NCBI RefSeq assembly: GCF_910593845.1
Contig: NZ_CAJVAS010000010.1
Location: forward strand, 62,001-126,000
Direction: 5' to 3'
DNA length: 64,000 nt
Source of the DNA: Paenibacillus solanacearum
GTDB taxonomy: Bacteria; Bacillota; Bacilli; Paenibacillales; NBRC-103111
Below, piece after piece: positions 43,234-52,843 of this stretch (position 1 is its first letter; the number at the start of each line of letters is the position of its first letter). The position numbers were made by a program, and so were the translations under genes. The notes beneath the pieces were generated by a model. It was not told the DNA's origin. It saw only the letters and a program-made list of their open reading frames with translations, and did no database searches.

Positions 43234-44871
43234 TTATCTCATGTTGGTTTGTTCGGGCCCTGCCGTCTTCGATTCCGGCGGCGGTGTGCCGGATTTCTTC
43301 GTCTCGGTCTGCTTCGAACCGGCGCCTTGCTTCGTGTCGCCCTGCTTGGTCTCCGATTGCTTCGGATCGCTCTGTTTCGCGCCCGATGACTTCGGATCGG
43401 GCGTTTTGGTCCCGCTCTGCTTCGGATCGGAGGGCTTCGCCTCGCCTTGTTTCGTATCGCCGGGCTTCGCGGTTCCCGTTCCCGTCTTCGTCTCTCCTTG
43501 CTTAGCGCCGCTGCTGCCTGAGGCGCCGGACGATTGCGTCGACGTCGATGCGGGTGTCTTGGCGGAATCCGAAGTCTTGCCGGTATCCGCTGGCTTCTGC
43601 GTACTATCCTGCGGCTTGACGATGGAAGACTTGGGCGTCCGGACCGGACCGAGCGTTATTTTCCCTTCCTTATCGATTTTCGCATTGACCGATATTCCCG
43701 TCAACCGTTCGAACAGCTTCCAGCCGTCTTCCTCCGGCATTTGGATCGGCTGAGCCCATTTCGTAATGATCGGCACCATGCTTAATTCGCAGGCGCGCGC
43801 TTTCGTACAGGATGCTTGCAAGATCATGCTTTCCCAAGTCATCGGATTATTGTTGGTCGTGAAAATAAAATTGCCTAGACTGTAGGCGATCCATTTGCCT
43901 TTATACTGCTCGAAGCCCTGCAGCACGTGCGGGTGGCTCGCGATGACAAGATCGGCGCCGTTGTCGATATACAGATGCGCCAGGTCGGTCTGATGCTTCA
44001 CCTGCAAGTCGTTCCGCTCCTCCCCCCAATGCGCGATCACGACGACCAGATCGGCCTGCTCCCTGGCCTTGGCGATCGCTTCAAGCGGAAGCTTGGTGCT
44101 GTACGTCTCCGCCAGCCCCGGCTTCGATTTGCCTACATACCAGCTCGTCTCTGGAATGACCCGGCTGAAGCCGAGAAAGGCAATCTTCATACCCTGATGG
44201 TTCATGATGACCGGACGATACGCTTCTTCAGTATTGCGGCCTGCGCCGACGCGCAGGATGTCCTGCAGATCCAAATAATCGAGCGTATCGACAAGCCCTT
44301 CCTGCCCGTAATCCATGCTATGATTATTGGCCAAATTCACCAAATCGATCCCGGCCTTCTTCATTTCCGGCAGCATGTCCGGACTGGAGCGGTACACGTA
44401 TTCCTTCGTCTGCGCCGCCCCCCGCTGCGTGATCGGCGTTTCGAGATTCGCCACCGCAATATCGGCTTGTTCCAGATACGATTTGACGTATTTGAACGGA
44501 TATTCCTTGCCTTTCTCGCGGATCAAATCGCTTACCTTATCGGCAAACATCACATCGCCGATAAACGCAAGATTCACGCGTTCTTCCGGAGCCGGCGGCA
44601 CGGCCGCTCCGCCGGAGGAATCCGCAGGCGGCTTGTCATTCGGCGCCGTGCCCGCGGGCGGCTTCGATTCGCCGCCAATCGGCTTGCCGGATACGCCCGG
44701 CGACTCCGCGGCAACTTGCCCCGGTCCCGGCTGGGACGGCTGATCAAGCCAATGAACGAGGTATGCGAACGAACCGATCGTCAGCGCGGTCAGTACGCCG
44801 ATTTTGAGCAACAGCGTTTTTTTAAATTTCGTTTCCTTATGCTTTTTATGTTTCTCAGAACGCGATGTAAT
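43234..44871 (-). CDS. CapA-family metallophosphatase-like protein with ATT start
   Basis: 545 residues. Membrane anchor near residues 20-45 after a Lys/His-rich cytoplasmic start, a Pro/Gly-rich linker, then the CapA domain (VNLAFIGDVMFADKVSDLIR; DIAVANLETPITQRG; GIDLVNLANNHSMDYGQEGL; VIASHPHVLQGFEQYKGKWI). These domains belong to poly-gamma-glutamate or capsule assembly proteins. Residues from about 430 on are a low-complexity Lys/Gln/Ser/Thr tail of KQ(S/G)-type repeats. The only start with a good ribosome site (AAAAGGAG, 9 nt gap) is the ATT at 44871; the first standard codon, TTG 44811, has none. Confidence 0.82.
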   Translation of the reverse strand: MTSRSEKHKKHKETKFKKTLLLKIGVLTALTIGSFAYLVHWLDQPSQPGPGQVAAESPGVSGKPIGGESKPPAGTAPNDKPPADSSGGAAVPPAPEERVNLAFIGDVMFADKVSDLIREKGKEYPFKYVKSYLEQADIAVANLETPITQRGAAQTKEYVYRSSPDMLPEMKKAGIDLVNLANNHSMDYGQEGLVDTLDYLDLQDILRVGAGRNTEEAYRPVIMNHQGMKIAFLGFSRVIPETSWYVGKSKPGLAETYSTKLPLEAIAKAREQADLVVVIAHWGEERNDLQVKHQTDLAHLYIDNGADLVIASHPHVLQGFEQYKGKWIAYSLGNFIFTTNNNPMTWESMILQASCTKARACELSMVPIITKWAQPIQMPEEDGWKLFERLTGISVNAKIDKEGKITLGPVRTPKSSIVKPQDSTQKPADTGKTSDSAKTPASTSTQSSGASGSSGAKQGETKTGTGTAKPGDTKQGEAKPSDPKQSGTKTPDPKSSGAKQSDPKQSETKQGDTKQGAGSKQTETKKSGTPPPESKTAGPEQTNMR

Positions 44872-44933
44872 GGTAACCTACTCCTTTTCGCGGCTGCCTG
44901 TTCCAAAACGAGCGCACATGTTCTCATTGGTCC

Positions 44934-44962
44934 ATTATACCAAATGTTCCGGCCGAGGTCAT
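44934..44962 (-). promoter_or_regulatory. Promoter of the CapA-family gene
   Basis: Minus strand ATGACC (44957-44962), 17 bp, TATAAT (44934-44939) with an extended TGG in front of the -10; the start is about 55 nt before the ATT codon. Confidence 0.75.
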
Positions 44963-45155
44963 GGGCCAAAGTTCCAATAATAATCGGTAAGCGCGCATAC
45001 CGATCGGTAGGAAATGAAGATGGCGCATCCGGCATTCGGACATTTGGCGCGATCCGGCATTGCTTTTTCCATTGAATCATGCGCGCTGGAGCCATCTTCG
45101 CATAAGGCTGTTCGCCGTTTCCGAGATTCAGCGTGTCAGCGGGTTCCCGAGGTGT

Positions 45156-45163
45156 GGTATAAT
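45156..45163 (+). promoter_or_regulatory. Extended -10 promoter of the metallophosphoesterase gene
   Basis: TGTGGTATAAT ending at 45163, an extended -10; a GTGTCA 19 bp upstream is a weak -35. Confidence 0.65.
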
Positions 45164-45212
45164 GGGCACAACAAACTGGAATCGATTACCACCATCCTGG
45201 AGGAATGTATTC

Positions 45213-45965
45213 GTGGACAACATTGCCATCATCTCCGACATTCACGGAAATATTCCCGCCCTTGAAGCGGTCGCAAATGACATACATAGCCGGGGGATCC
45301 GGCGCATCATCTGTCTCGGCGACCTTGTCGGCAAAGGCCCCCAGCCGGCGGAAGCGGTCGACCGGATTCGCGAGCTTTGCGAAACGACGGTGCTCGGCAA
45401 CTGGGACCTCGGCATCGGCAACCCCCAAGTGCTCGAAGCGGGCAAATGGCAGCTGCAGCAGCTTGGCGCAAACCGGCTGAACTACTTGACGCAGCTGCTG
45501 TTCTGCGCGGAGCTGACGATGAGCGGCCGGCGTATCCGGATGCTGCATGCCTCCGCCCACAGCGTCTATCGCCGGGTACACTGCGATGCGGGCATTGAAG
45601 AACAGCTGGCCTTGTTCGCCAACACGGAGCTGACGGGCGATTTCGACGGTATCGCGGGACTTGCCCCCGATGTCGTCGGCTACGGAGACATCCATGTCCC
45701 TTTCGTGCGCATGCTCGAATCGCAAGAACGGCAAGGACTGATGCTGTTTAATGCGGGCAGCGTGGGCGCTCCCTATGACGGACTGGCGCAAGCCAGCTAT
45801 GCCATTGTGGAAGGCATCATGCACGAGACCCGGCCGGCTCCGTTCTCCGTCCGACTCGTGCGCGTGCCGTACGATGTCGAGCGCGTGATCAGAATTGCCG
45901 AGCAGGCGGGCATGCCCGAGCTCGACCGGTTCCGCTACGAGATGCGCAGCGGACGGGTGCAATAA
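45213..45965 (+). CDS. Calcineurin-like metallophosphoesterase
   Basis: 250 residues with the complete two-metal set: AIISDIHGNIPALEAV, IICLGDLVGKGPQPAEAV, TVLGNWDLGIGNP (GNxD variant with Trp) and PDVVGYGDIHVPF. This is the YfcE/MJ0936-like class that cleaves phosphodiesters or monoesters. Start is GTG 45213 after GGAGGAATG; the frame is open upstream but non-coding in character. Divergent from the CapA-family gene, with a 341-bp intergenic that holds both promoters. Confidence 0.9.
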   Translation: MDNIAIISDIHGNIPALEAVANDIHSRGIRRIICLGDLVGKGPQPAEAVDRIRELCETTVLGNWDLGIGNPQVLEAGKWQLQQLGANRLNYLTQLLFCAELTMSGRRIRMLHASAHSVYRRVHCDAGIEEQLALFANTELTGDFDGIAGLAPDVVGYGDIHVPFVRMLESQERQGLMLFNAGSVGAPYDGLAQASYAIVEGIMHETRPAPFSVRLVRVPYDVERVIRIAEQAGMPELDRFRYEMRSGRVQ

Positions 45966-46206
45966 TGCTCTGCTTCTCACCCGGATCGGGCGCTAAGCTA
46001 ATGTAAGGTTATCCACACCCGCGGGACGCCCCAGCGCCCCCTATGCCGGAACGAGACCACTGCGATCCCGATGATTGGCTGCCGCTGCCAAGCCATGCGA
46101 TGAGCGCGCCGAATTGTGCTATAATACAAAGGAAGCATTACCCGCGAATGGTAAACCGACGCTAACGCACGAGTCATTTGCAGCATTCAGAAAGAGGGAT
46201 ACCGTT

Positions 46207-47418
46207 TTGGCAAACTGGAAAATCAATCTGACCGTCCTATGGTTCGGCAACTTTCTCGTCATGGGCGGCATGACGATGATCGTTCCGTTCCTGCCCCTTT
46301 ATATTCAGGAAATGGGCATTCACGATGCGCATGCAGTCGCCATGTGGGCCGGCATCATCTTTGCCGGCAACTTTGTCACCTCGTTTATCTTTCAACCGAT
46401 TTGGGGCGGCCTCGCCGACCGGTACGGCCGCAAGGTCATGCTGCTGCGTTCCGGCTTCGGAATGGCTATCGTCATGACGCTGATGGGTTTCGCGCTCACG
46501 CCGTGGCATTTGCTGCTGCTGCGCATGCTCAACGGCGTCATCTCCGGCTTCGTACCGGCGGCGGTTTCACTGCTGTCGACCAATACGCCCCGGGAGAAGA
46601 TGGGGATGGCGATGGGAACGCTGCAGTCCGGCGGGGTGGCCGGCACGATTCTCGGCCCGCTGTTCGGCGGATTGCTGGCTGAATGGATCGGATTTCGGCC
46701 GATCTTCTACATCACGGGCGGGCTGTTGTTCGCCGCTTCGCTGCTGGCGACATTCCTCGTGAAGGAGTCGTTCGATTCGGCGCAGGCGAAACGACAGCCG
46801 AAACAGTCGATTTGGGTCGGACTCAAAGAATTAAGCAAAATCCAGGAGCTGCCGGCGCTGTATTCCGTAACGTTCGTGATCCAGTTCTCGATTCTCAGCT
46901 CGATGCCGCTGATCCCGCTGTTCGTGCAGGAGCTGCACGGCAGCGGCGAACTGCTGGCCTTTTACGCCGGGCTTGTCGGGTCGATTACGGGCTTCTCCAA
47001 TATGATCGCCTCGCCGCTGCTCGGCAAAATCGGCGACCGGATCGGCTCGGTCAAGGTGCTTGCCATCGCGCTGATCGGCGCAGGGCTTGCCTTCATCCCG
47101 CAGGCGCTCGTCACGAACATATGGCAGCTGTTCGCCGCCCGCTTCATGCTGGGCATCTTCATGGGCGGACTGCTGCCGTCGGTGCAGACGCTGATCCGGC
47201 AGTATACGCCAAACGGGATGGAAAGCCGTTCGTATGCGTTCAACACGAGCTCGCTCAGCCTGGGCAACATGCTCGGTCCGGTGATCGGCGGCGCGCTTTC
47301 CGGCTGGATCGGCATCCGCGGCATTTTTATGGTGGCGGCGGTCATGCTGTTTCTGAATATGATTTGGGTACGCCTGACGCTCTACCGGCGTACGCTGAAT
47401 GCGACTTCCGAGAGTTAG
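46207..47418 (+). CDS. MFS multidrug-type exporter
   Basis: 403 residues, 12 spans, drug:H+ antiporter type. Motif A GGLADRYGRKVMLLRSG after span 2, motif C SGGVAGTILGPLFGGLLAEW in span 5 (the antiporter motif GxxxGPxxGG), and repeats in the second half (GKIGDRIGSVKVLAIALIGA). Start is TTG 46207 with AAAGAGGG upstream, an extended -10 (TGCTATAAT) at 46118-46125. Cargo unknown. The following 60-residue protein is likely cotranscribed. Confidence 0.88.
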   Translation: MANWKINLTVLWFGNFLVMGGMTMIVPFLPLYIQEMGIHDAHAVAMWAGIIFAGNFVTSFIFQPIWGGLADRYGRKVMLLRSGFGMAIVMTLMGFALTPWHLLLLRMLNGVISGFVPAAVSLLSTNTPREKMGMAMGTLQSGGVAGTILGPLFGGLLAEWIGFRPIFYITGGLLFAASLLATFLVKESFDSAQAKRQPKQSIWVGLKELSKIQELPALYSVTFVIQFSILSSMPLIPLFVQELHGSGELLAFYAGLVGSITGFSNMIASPLLGKIGDRIGSVKVLAIALIGAGLAFIPQALVTNIWQLFAARFMLGIFMGGLLPSVQTLIRQYTPNGMESRSYAFNTSSLSLGNMLGPVIGGALSGWIGIRGIFMVAAVMLFLNMIWVRLTLYRRTLNATSES

Positions 47419-47467
47419 GAAGTCCGCAGCGTCTTGCATGGTTCATTTTCCGCAGGAGGTGCTTGGC

Positions 47468-47650
47468 GTGAAAATCAATATTAAAAAAGTATTGTTCATC
47501 CTGGTCTGCGCGGAATTGATGATCTGGTATTACGGCAGTATGGAGCTTCGCGAACCGCCCCGGTCGGTCGTGCTGCACGACAAAGGCCAGCCGAAAAAGC
47601 CCGAGCCCCCGCCGGAGCAGCCGAAAGACGGACTGCTCAAAGCGTCCTGA
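47468..47650 (+). CDS. Small single-span protein, 60 residues
   Basis: MKINIKKVLFILVCAELMIW with a membrane span, then an extracellular Pro/Lys-rich tail (GQPKKPEPPPEQPKD). AGGAGGTGC sits 8 nt before GTG 47468. It lies 49 bp after the exporter gene. Probably a small membrane-anchored accessory; unknown. Confidence 0.7.
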   Translation: MKINIKKVLFILVCAELMIWYYGSMELREPPRSVVLHDKGQPKKPEPPPEQPKDGLLKAS

Positions 47651-47705
47651 GCCTTTGGCGGCGGCCGGAAGCCCGGGATACGGCAGCATAGCCCCGCTTC
47701 ACAGC

Positions 47706-47739
47706 AAAATGAGCCCTGACACACGTCAGGGCTCATTTT
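47706..47739. terminator. Bidirectional terminator
   Basis: AAAATGAGCCCTGAC and GTCAGGGCTCATTTT, a 15-bp perfect inverted repeat with a 4-nt loop, between the exporter unit and the convergent nucleotidase. Confidence 0.92.
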
Positions 47740-47750
47740 GTGCTGCGGCT

Positions 47751-49571
47751 TTACGGTTGGAGCGAACGAACCCGGTTCAGCTCGGGCACGTTCACGGCTC
47801 GCTGCTGTTTCAAGTAATCGGCAACCGGCCAAGCCGCGATTCGCTTTGCGCCGGTATAGCCTGCAAATGACGGATACGTGGCGGCGCCGGAGACAACCAG
47901 CAGACCGGTGGTTGCAACCCGATACGACTTCTTCGGATCGACCGGCTTATCGTTAATGAACAGCTGCGCCGGATCGATGCGCTGTCCGATCGGCTTCGTC
48001 CGGTCGTACACATAACGGACATTGTGCGAGACGTTAAGCGGGCTGAACGCCTCCGTCCCGTCGGGCTTCTTCTTCCACTGCTCCTCCAGAATGCGAATGA
48101 GCTGCTCGCCCGTAAAACTGACGTTGACTTGCGATATTTGCGTGCCGTAACTCTCATACAGCTCCCCGAACGTAATGACTCCATCGCGGTCCGCCGGATT
48201 TTGGCCTTTGGCATAAGTCAAATCCCGCTTCGGGTCGCCGGACATCATGGCCAATTCGGCCGGGCTGGAAGGATCCGCCTGACCGGAAGCGTAGAACGCG
48301 TCGGCGATGACGTCGGACAGCGCGCTTTCGCCTGCCGCATTGCGTGTCCGGGACAAGTCGCCGGTCAGACTGGCCAGCGGCTCCGCCCATTGCTGCTTCG
48401 CGCGCTGGACCCAGTAGGAGACGAGGCTTGCCACCTCCGGATCCGGTGCAATGTCCCGCGTGACCGGACGGTTATTCGCCTCGGTGACTCCGCGAATGAC
48501 GTCCTTGGTCGCCGGGTCGATCTTCAAATTCACTTCGGTAATCAGCTTGCCGTGAAAGCCGCCCTCCATGACAGGCCGCGGATTGCCCGCCGGATCGTTA
48601 ATCGAACAGTTGAACGCCTCGTGCCAATGCCCCGTCAGAATGACGTCGATGGCGGGCGACGCATACTTGGCGAAGTCGATCGCCGGGCCGGTCGGATTCA
48701 GACAGCCGTTATAGGGCCCGCTCTGCTTCGCGCCTTCGTGCATCAGGACGATAATCGTTTGTATCCCTTGATCCTGCAGCTCCTTGGCGTAGCGGTTTGC
48801 CGGTTCCACCAGCGCTCTCGCCGCAGGGTCCGACGGCATGCCCGCCTTCAGCTCGGGAGCGGCATCCGCCGCAAGCACGCCCATCTGAATGGACAAAGGC
48901 TCCTTCGTCAAGGCGGCAGCTTCGGTTAGGCCGATGATGCCGACCGGAATCGTTCCTCCGCGTCCGTCAGACACGTTCTTGACGATATACGGCTTCAGCA
49001 CAAGCCCGTTCGTACGGGCATCGCTGATATTCGCGCTGAGGTATTCGAAGGAAGCGCCGCCGAACGGTTTGCCCGCGGAGTTCTTGAAGCAGCTGTCCGT
49101 ATCCGCCGTGCCGAAGCACTCTCCCTTCATCATATGCCGGGTCAAAAAGTCGGCGGATATATCGAATTCGTGGTTGCCGGCTGCGGACGCCTCGACCCCG
49201 ATGTTGTTCAAAAATTCGACGGTCGGCTCGTTCTTGAACGCCTCGACTTCAAACGGCCAGCCGCTGAAGTTATCGCCAACCGACAGCAGCATCGAATGCC
49301 CCTGCCCCCGCTCGGCACGAAGCTTCTTCAAATGCGCCGCGACATACGCCGCTCCGCCGACCCGAAGCTGGCCTTCGGGCGTAGCGAGCTGGCTGTTGTT
49401 CTTGTCCGCGGTCGGCTGCAAGTAGCCGTGAAAATCGGTGAGCGAGAGCAGTTGCAGCTCAACCGGAGCGGAACCGGCGGCCGGCTTGGTCCCGCCTGGG
49501 AGCAGCAGACCGGAACAAGCCGACAACACGGCAGCCAGCACCGCCATCAGCAGCCACCCGGCGAGCCGCAT
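47751..49571 (-). CDS. Lipoprotein 5'-nucleotidase / UDP-sugar hydrolase family
   Basis: 606 residues. Lipoprotein signal MRLAGWLLMAVLAAVLSACS; metallophosphatase domain (LQLLSLTDFHGYLQPT; LSVGDNFSGWPFE; AAGNHEFD; GHWHEAF) and a C-terminal 5'-nucleotidase substrate domain (TFGELYESYGTQISQVNVSF; YRVATTGLLV). It degrades extracellular nucleotides for phosphate or nucleoside recovery. ATG 49571 with GGGGAG is preferred over the upstream GTG 49631, which has no ribosome site. Attached to the outer face of the membrane. Confidence 0.9.
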   Translation of the reverse strand: MRLAGWLLMAVLAAVLSACSGLLLPGGTKPAAGSAPVELQLLSLTDFHGYLQPTADKNNSQLATPEGQLRVGGAAYVAAHLKKLRAERGQGHSMLLSVGDNFSGWPFEVEAFKNEPTVEFLNNIGVEASAAGNHEFDISADFLTRHMMKGECFGTADTDSCFKNSAGKPFGGASFEYLSANISDARTNGLVLKPYIVKNVSDGRGGTIPVGIIGLTEAAALTKEPLSIQMGVLAADAAPELKAGMPSDPAARALVEPANRYAKELQDQGIQTIIVLMHEGAKQSGPYNGCLNPTGPAIDFAKYASPAIDVILTGHWHEAFNCSINDPAGNPRPVMEGGFHGKLITEVNLKIDPATKDVIRGVTEANNRPVTRDIAPDPEVASLVSYWVQRAKQQWAEPLASLTGDLSRTRNAAGESALSDVIADAFYASGQADPSSPAELAMMSGDPKRDLTYAKGQNPADRDGVITFGELYESYGTQISQVNVSFTGEQLIRILEEQWKKKPDGTEAFSPLNVSHNVRYVYDRTKPIGQRIDPAQLFINDKPVDPKKSYRVATTGLLVVSGAATYPSFAGYTGAKRIAAWPVADYLKQQRAVNVPELNRVRSLQP

Positions 49572-49724
49572 AGTTCTCCCCGTCCGCCTGCGCTCCGGAG
49601 TGTCTTTAAAATTCGAGGGTAAAATGGACACCGCTTGAGAAGCCCCTTTCTGTACTCAGCCCCAGCGCATGCTGCGAATGGCATAGGGACCGCCGCTTGC
49701 CTCAGTCTTGCGGCTGGACGAATC

Positions 49725-51065
49725 CTACTTGGTGCCGAGCTTCATTTCATCCACTTTCTTCGTAATTTCTTCCTCGGTTTCGCGAATGACCGTGTTGATG
49801 TCTTTGCCGTTATACAGATCGAGCGAACGGTTGTAGGCGATGCCCAGAGCGGTTGCGTCGTAGATGGTCGGGTATTTCGGCCAATACTGCTTGTTGTAGA
49901 AGGCGGCCTTTACGTTTTTCCCTTTCGTGTAAGGCAAATCCGCGGCAAAGGCATCCATCGTTTCCTTGGTCAGCAGCACTGGACCGGCGCCGTTTCGCGA
50001 CACCCTCAACTGCGTTTCCTCGGATAACGCCGTCAGGACCACTTTAAACGCATCGTCCAATACTTTGCTGTTCGGATTCATGAATAAAGAATAGCCGCCT
50101 GCGGCCTGCGCTGTCCGCGGGTACTCCTTGAACACCGGGTAGGAGGTCATATCCCAGTTCATGTCGGGCACCGTTTGAAGACCGGCAGAGATCAGGTTGG
50201 GCACGCCCGACATGGCGACGATCTGCGTTTTGTAAAAATCCTCGTTATGCCATCGCGTAATTTTCGTTTTATCTTGCGGAAAACGGTTGTTCGGGATGGC
50301 GATCAGCTGGGTTAACAAATCGTAGGCCATTCGCCACTCTTTGGTAGACAAGTTCACCTTGCCGGTTTTCGGATCGAAATAATCCCGCGTAATCCCCCCG
50401 GCCAAAAAGTGAATGCTGTTATGGTCAAAGCCGATATATTGCGTGCCGTTATCGGAACGGGTCAGCAGCTTGGACTTTTGCAGTACCTCATCGAACGTAA
50501 TGCCGTCTTTCGGATACGGGACGCCGAATTTATCGAAGATATCTTTGTTATAAAACAAAGCGATAAAATTGGTCGAGTAAGGAAGCGATATGATGCCGCC
50601 GGTCGAGCTGAACGTCTTGACGTAATTGATCGTGCTTTGATCATATTTGCTCAAGTCGAGTTTATATTTCTGGATCATCGGTGTCATGTCATAGTTGAAG
50701 CCGAGGTCGCCGATGCCTTTGGCCGTGCCGATGTCACTGATGACGATATCGGGAACTTCGCCGGCAACGATCATTTCTTCCAGCCGCTTCGTCCCGTTCG
50801 TACCGGGCTTGACGATTTCCAGATCAATATGAGGATACCGCTTTTTCACCGGTTCGATCAACAATTTATTCCAGTAATCATCAGAAAATTCCTGCCAGTA
50901 CGAATAGGCAACCACCTTGGCCGGAGCAGACGCTTCCGGCTTCGTTTCGGCATTAGCCTCAGGCGCGCCGGGCGCGGGTGTCCCCGAGCCGCCGCAGGCA
51001 GACAGCATCATTGACGTGATTCCGATCGCCAGCAGCGGCAGCAGACCCTTTGTTACCAACCTCAT
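49725..51065 (-). CDS. ABC sugar-type solute-binding lipoprotein
   Basis: 446 residues. Lipoprotein signal (LLPLLAIGITSMMLSAC), Ala/Pro linker, then a family 1 binding fold (VVAYSYWQEFSDDYWNKLLI; EMIVAGEVPDIVISDIGTAK; ITFDEVLQKSKLLTRSDNGT). GGAGGGATTCGC precedes ATG 51065. No permease genes are adjacent, so it is an orphan binding protein. It sits directly downstream of the GH110-like enzyme and opposite an AraC regulator, a plausible carbohydrate unit. Confidence 0.88.
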   Translation of the reverse strand: MRLVTKGLLPLLAIGITSMMLSACGGSGTPAPGAPEANAETKPEASAPAKVVAYSYWQEFSDDYWNKLLIEPVKKRYPHIDLEIVKPGTNGTKRLEEMIVAGEVPDIVISDIGTAKGIGDLGFNYDMTPMIQKYKLDLSKYDQSTINYVKTFSSTGGIISLPYSTNFIALFYNKDIFDKFGVPYPKDGITFDEVLQKSKLLTRSDNGTQYIGFDHNSIHFLAGGITRDYFDPKTGKVNLSTKEWRMAYDLLTQLIAIPNNRFPQDKTKITRWHNEDFYKTQIVAMSGVPNLISAGLQTVPDMNWDMTSYPVFKEYPRTAQAAGGYSLFMNPNSKVLDDAFKVVLTALSEETQLRVSRNGAGPVLLTKETMDAFAADLPYTKGKNVKAAFYNKQYWPKYPTIYDATALGIAYNRSLDLYNGKDINTVIRETEEEITKKVDEMKLGTK

Positions 51066-51097
51066 GCGAATCCCTCCATGATATGATGATTCATTCA

Positions 51098-52843
51098 TTA
51101 AACCTTGGCTGTACGATGAACCGAAATATCGACCTTCTCTTCCCCGATCAGGGCCGTACGCGCATCCTCGGGGCATTCGTTGCCGGATATGAGCCAGTTG
51201 CGGACCGCCTTGAGCTGGATGGCGTGCGTCATCCCCCTATGCATCGGGTAATCCGAGGTCCGCTTGATGACATTGTCGCGGAACACGAAGCCGTCGATCG
51301 AATGGCCGTAAACAATGCCGATATCGAATGTTTCGAACACGTTCCGTTCAATCCGGATGTTCCGGTGATAGCTTGCGGGATGCGCTTCCGGCTCGGCGAT
51401 TTCCGGATCGATGTCGATCACGGCTTGCCCCCAGTCCGGGAAGCAATAGTTGCAAGCCAGGAAATGATTGTGACGGATGGTCACGTCGCCCACCGCCCCG
51501 GACTCGTACCACAGGTTCGCATCGCCGGATATTTTGATTCCCGCCCCCGGAGCGCTGATCGTGTTATGCTCCAGCAGCACGTTTCCCGGCGTCGTAATCA
51601 GGAAGCCTCTCGCCCGGTTCGCCCGGACCGTACATCTGCGCACCGTAAGGTCCGAATTCCACGTCTTGTTCTCGACGGCGTCACCGATCTGCATCGTCTC
51701 CGGCAGCGGCCGGTCGAAGACGATCGCCGTATAATCGGCGTTGAGCCGATCCGCGCTTACGACTTCCGCCGAAGCGTAGGACATCAAGCTGTCACTGCGA
51801 ATGAATTGCATCTCTTCGCCTTGTTCGGCGATGACGACGCCCTTCTGCATGCCGTGCATCAGCCGGACGAGGATGGAACGGTCCGACAGGCGCTCGGCAA
51901 TTTGGGCGTAAATGCCGTGGACGTTGAGCGGGTCGTCCAGCTGATTCTCGAACAGACAGTCCTCCAGCACGATGGAGCCTTTGCAGTTCGTGAAGTGGGT
52001 CGCGTCCGCCGTCGCCGTCACCGCCCGGCCGGAACCCGGCTTCCGTTTGACGTCGAACCGGCTCAGGCGGATATCGGCGCAGCGCTGCGCGACGAGCCCC
52101 ATGCCCGGCGCGTGATGCACCGTCACGTTCTCGATCCGCACATTCGCGCTATCCTGGAGGAACAGTCCCGGGTGCTCGCGCCGGCCGATGCGCATGACGA
52201 TAAGATTTCCCGCCTGCGGCATATGCTTCGGGCCTCCGCCTACCCGGATCAGGCCCGGTCCGACTTCCTCCATCCGCAGCTTCTTGAACGAGCTCCAGCT
52301 AATCCGGTCCCCGCTCTGATACGCGTGCGCCATCGTCTGCGGGTCGATATCGTGCAGCCCCCAGACCGGCTCCTCCCTGCCGCCGAACGTAAAATACAAC
52401 CGGCCGGATTCTACCTTGTACGTCACGCCTTCTCCAAGCCGGACGACGAACGACTGCGCTCCGGTCTCCGCAACCGTTCCCTGCTCGAACATCGGCCGCT
52501 CCCAATCAACGGAGAAATTGCGCAGCGTAATGTCGCGCGCCTTCTCCAGCACAAAAGGAATGATGCGGCCGTGAAACATAAATTGCGAGCCTTGCCCGTC
52601 AATCGTCAGCCCCTCCATCTCCAGCAAGGGAAATGCAGTCCGGCTCGTTGCCCCCTGATCGTGGTTCGTTATATGGTAATACCGTTCCACCGCCTTCTCG
52701 GGATGAAAATGGTACGTCCCGGCCGGGAAAACCAATGTCGGCTTAGCAGCCTGACGGCACGCCTTCAAGGCGTCATACACAGCCAAAGTCGCGTCGTGTT
52801 CCCCGCCGGCCTGCAACCCAAAATCGTTCATGTCGAAAATCAT
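51098..52843 (-). CDS. Right-handed beta-helix glycosidase, GH110-like (alpha-1,3-galactosidase type)
   Basis: 581 residues, no signal peptide. The start NDFGLQAGGEHDATLAVYDA and AGTYHFHPEKAVERYYHITN resembles GH110; the helix carries GLTIDGQGSQFMFHGRIIPF and the conserved block LFENQLDDPLNVHGIYAQI, a feature I associate with GH110. GH110 enzymes remove alpha-1,3-linked galactose. Substrate is therefore a guess and the family call should be checked. ATG 52843 after GGAGAACGCCG. The lack of a signal peptide implies action on imported oligosaccharide, which fits the neighbouring binding protein. Confidence 0.75.
   Translation of the reverse strand: MIFDMNDFGLQAGGEHDATLAVYDALKACRQAAKPTLVFPAGTYHFHPEKAVERYYHITNHDQGATSRTAFPLLEMEGLTIDGQGSQFMFHGRIIPFVLEKARDITLRNFSVDWERPMFEQGTVAETGAQSFVVRLGEGVTYKVESGRLYFTFGGREEPVWGLHDIDPQTMAHAYQSGDRISWSSFKKLRMEEVGPGLIRVGGGPKHMPQAGNLIVMRIGRREHPGLFLQDSANVRIENVTVHHAPGMGLVAQRCADIRLSRFDVKRKPGSGRAVTATADATHFTNCKGSIVLEDCLFENQLDDPLNVHGIYAQIAERLSDRSILVRLMHGMQKGVVIAEQGEEMQFIRSDSLMSYASAEVVSADRLNADYTAIVFDRPLPETMQIGDAVENKTWNSDLTVRRCTVRANRARGFLITTPGNVLLEHNTISAPGAGIKISGDANLWYESGAVGDVTIRHNHFLACNYCFPDWGQAVIDIDPEIAEPEAHPASYHRNIRIERNVFETFDIGIVYGHSIDGFVFRDNVIKRTSDYPMHRGMTHAIQLKAVRNWLISGNECPEDARTALIGEEKVDISVHRTAKV

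Noticed and set aside
46009..46017. Perfect DnaA box TTATCCACA in the gap before the MFS exporter
   Set aside because: Single copy, no cluster of boxes, no AT-rich unwinding region and no dnaA/dnaN nearby, so it is a chance match.
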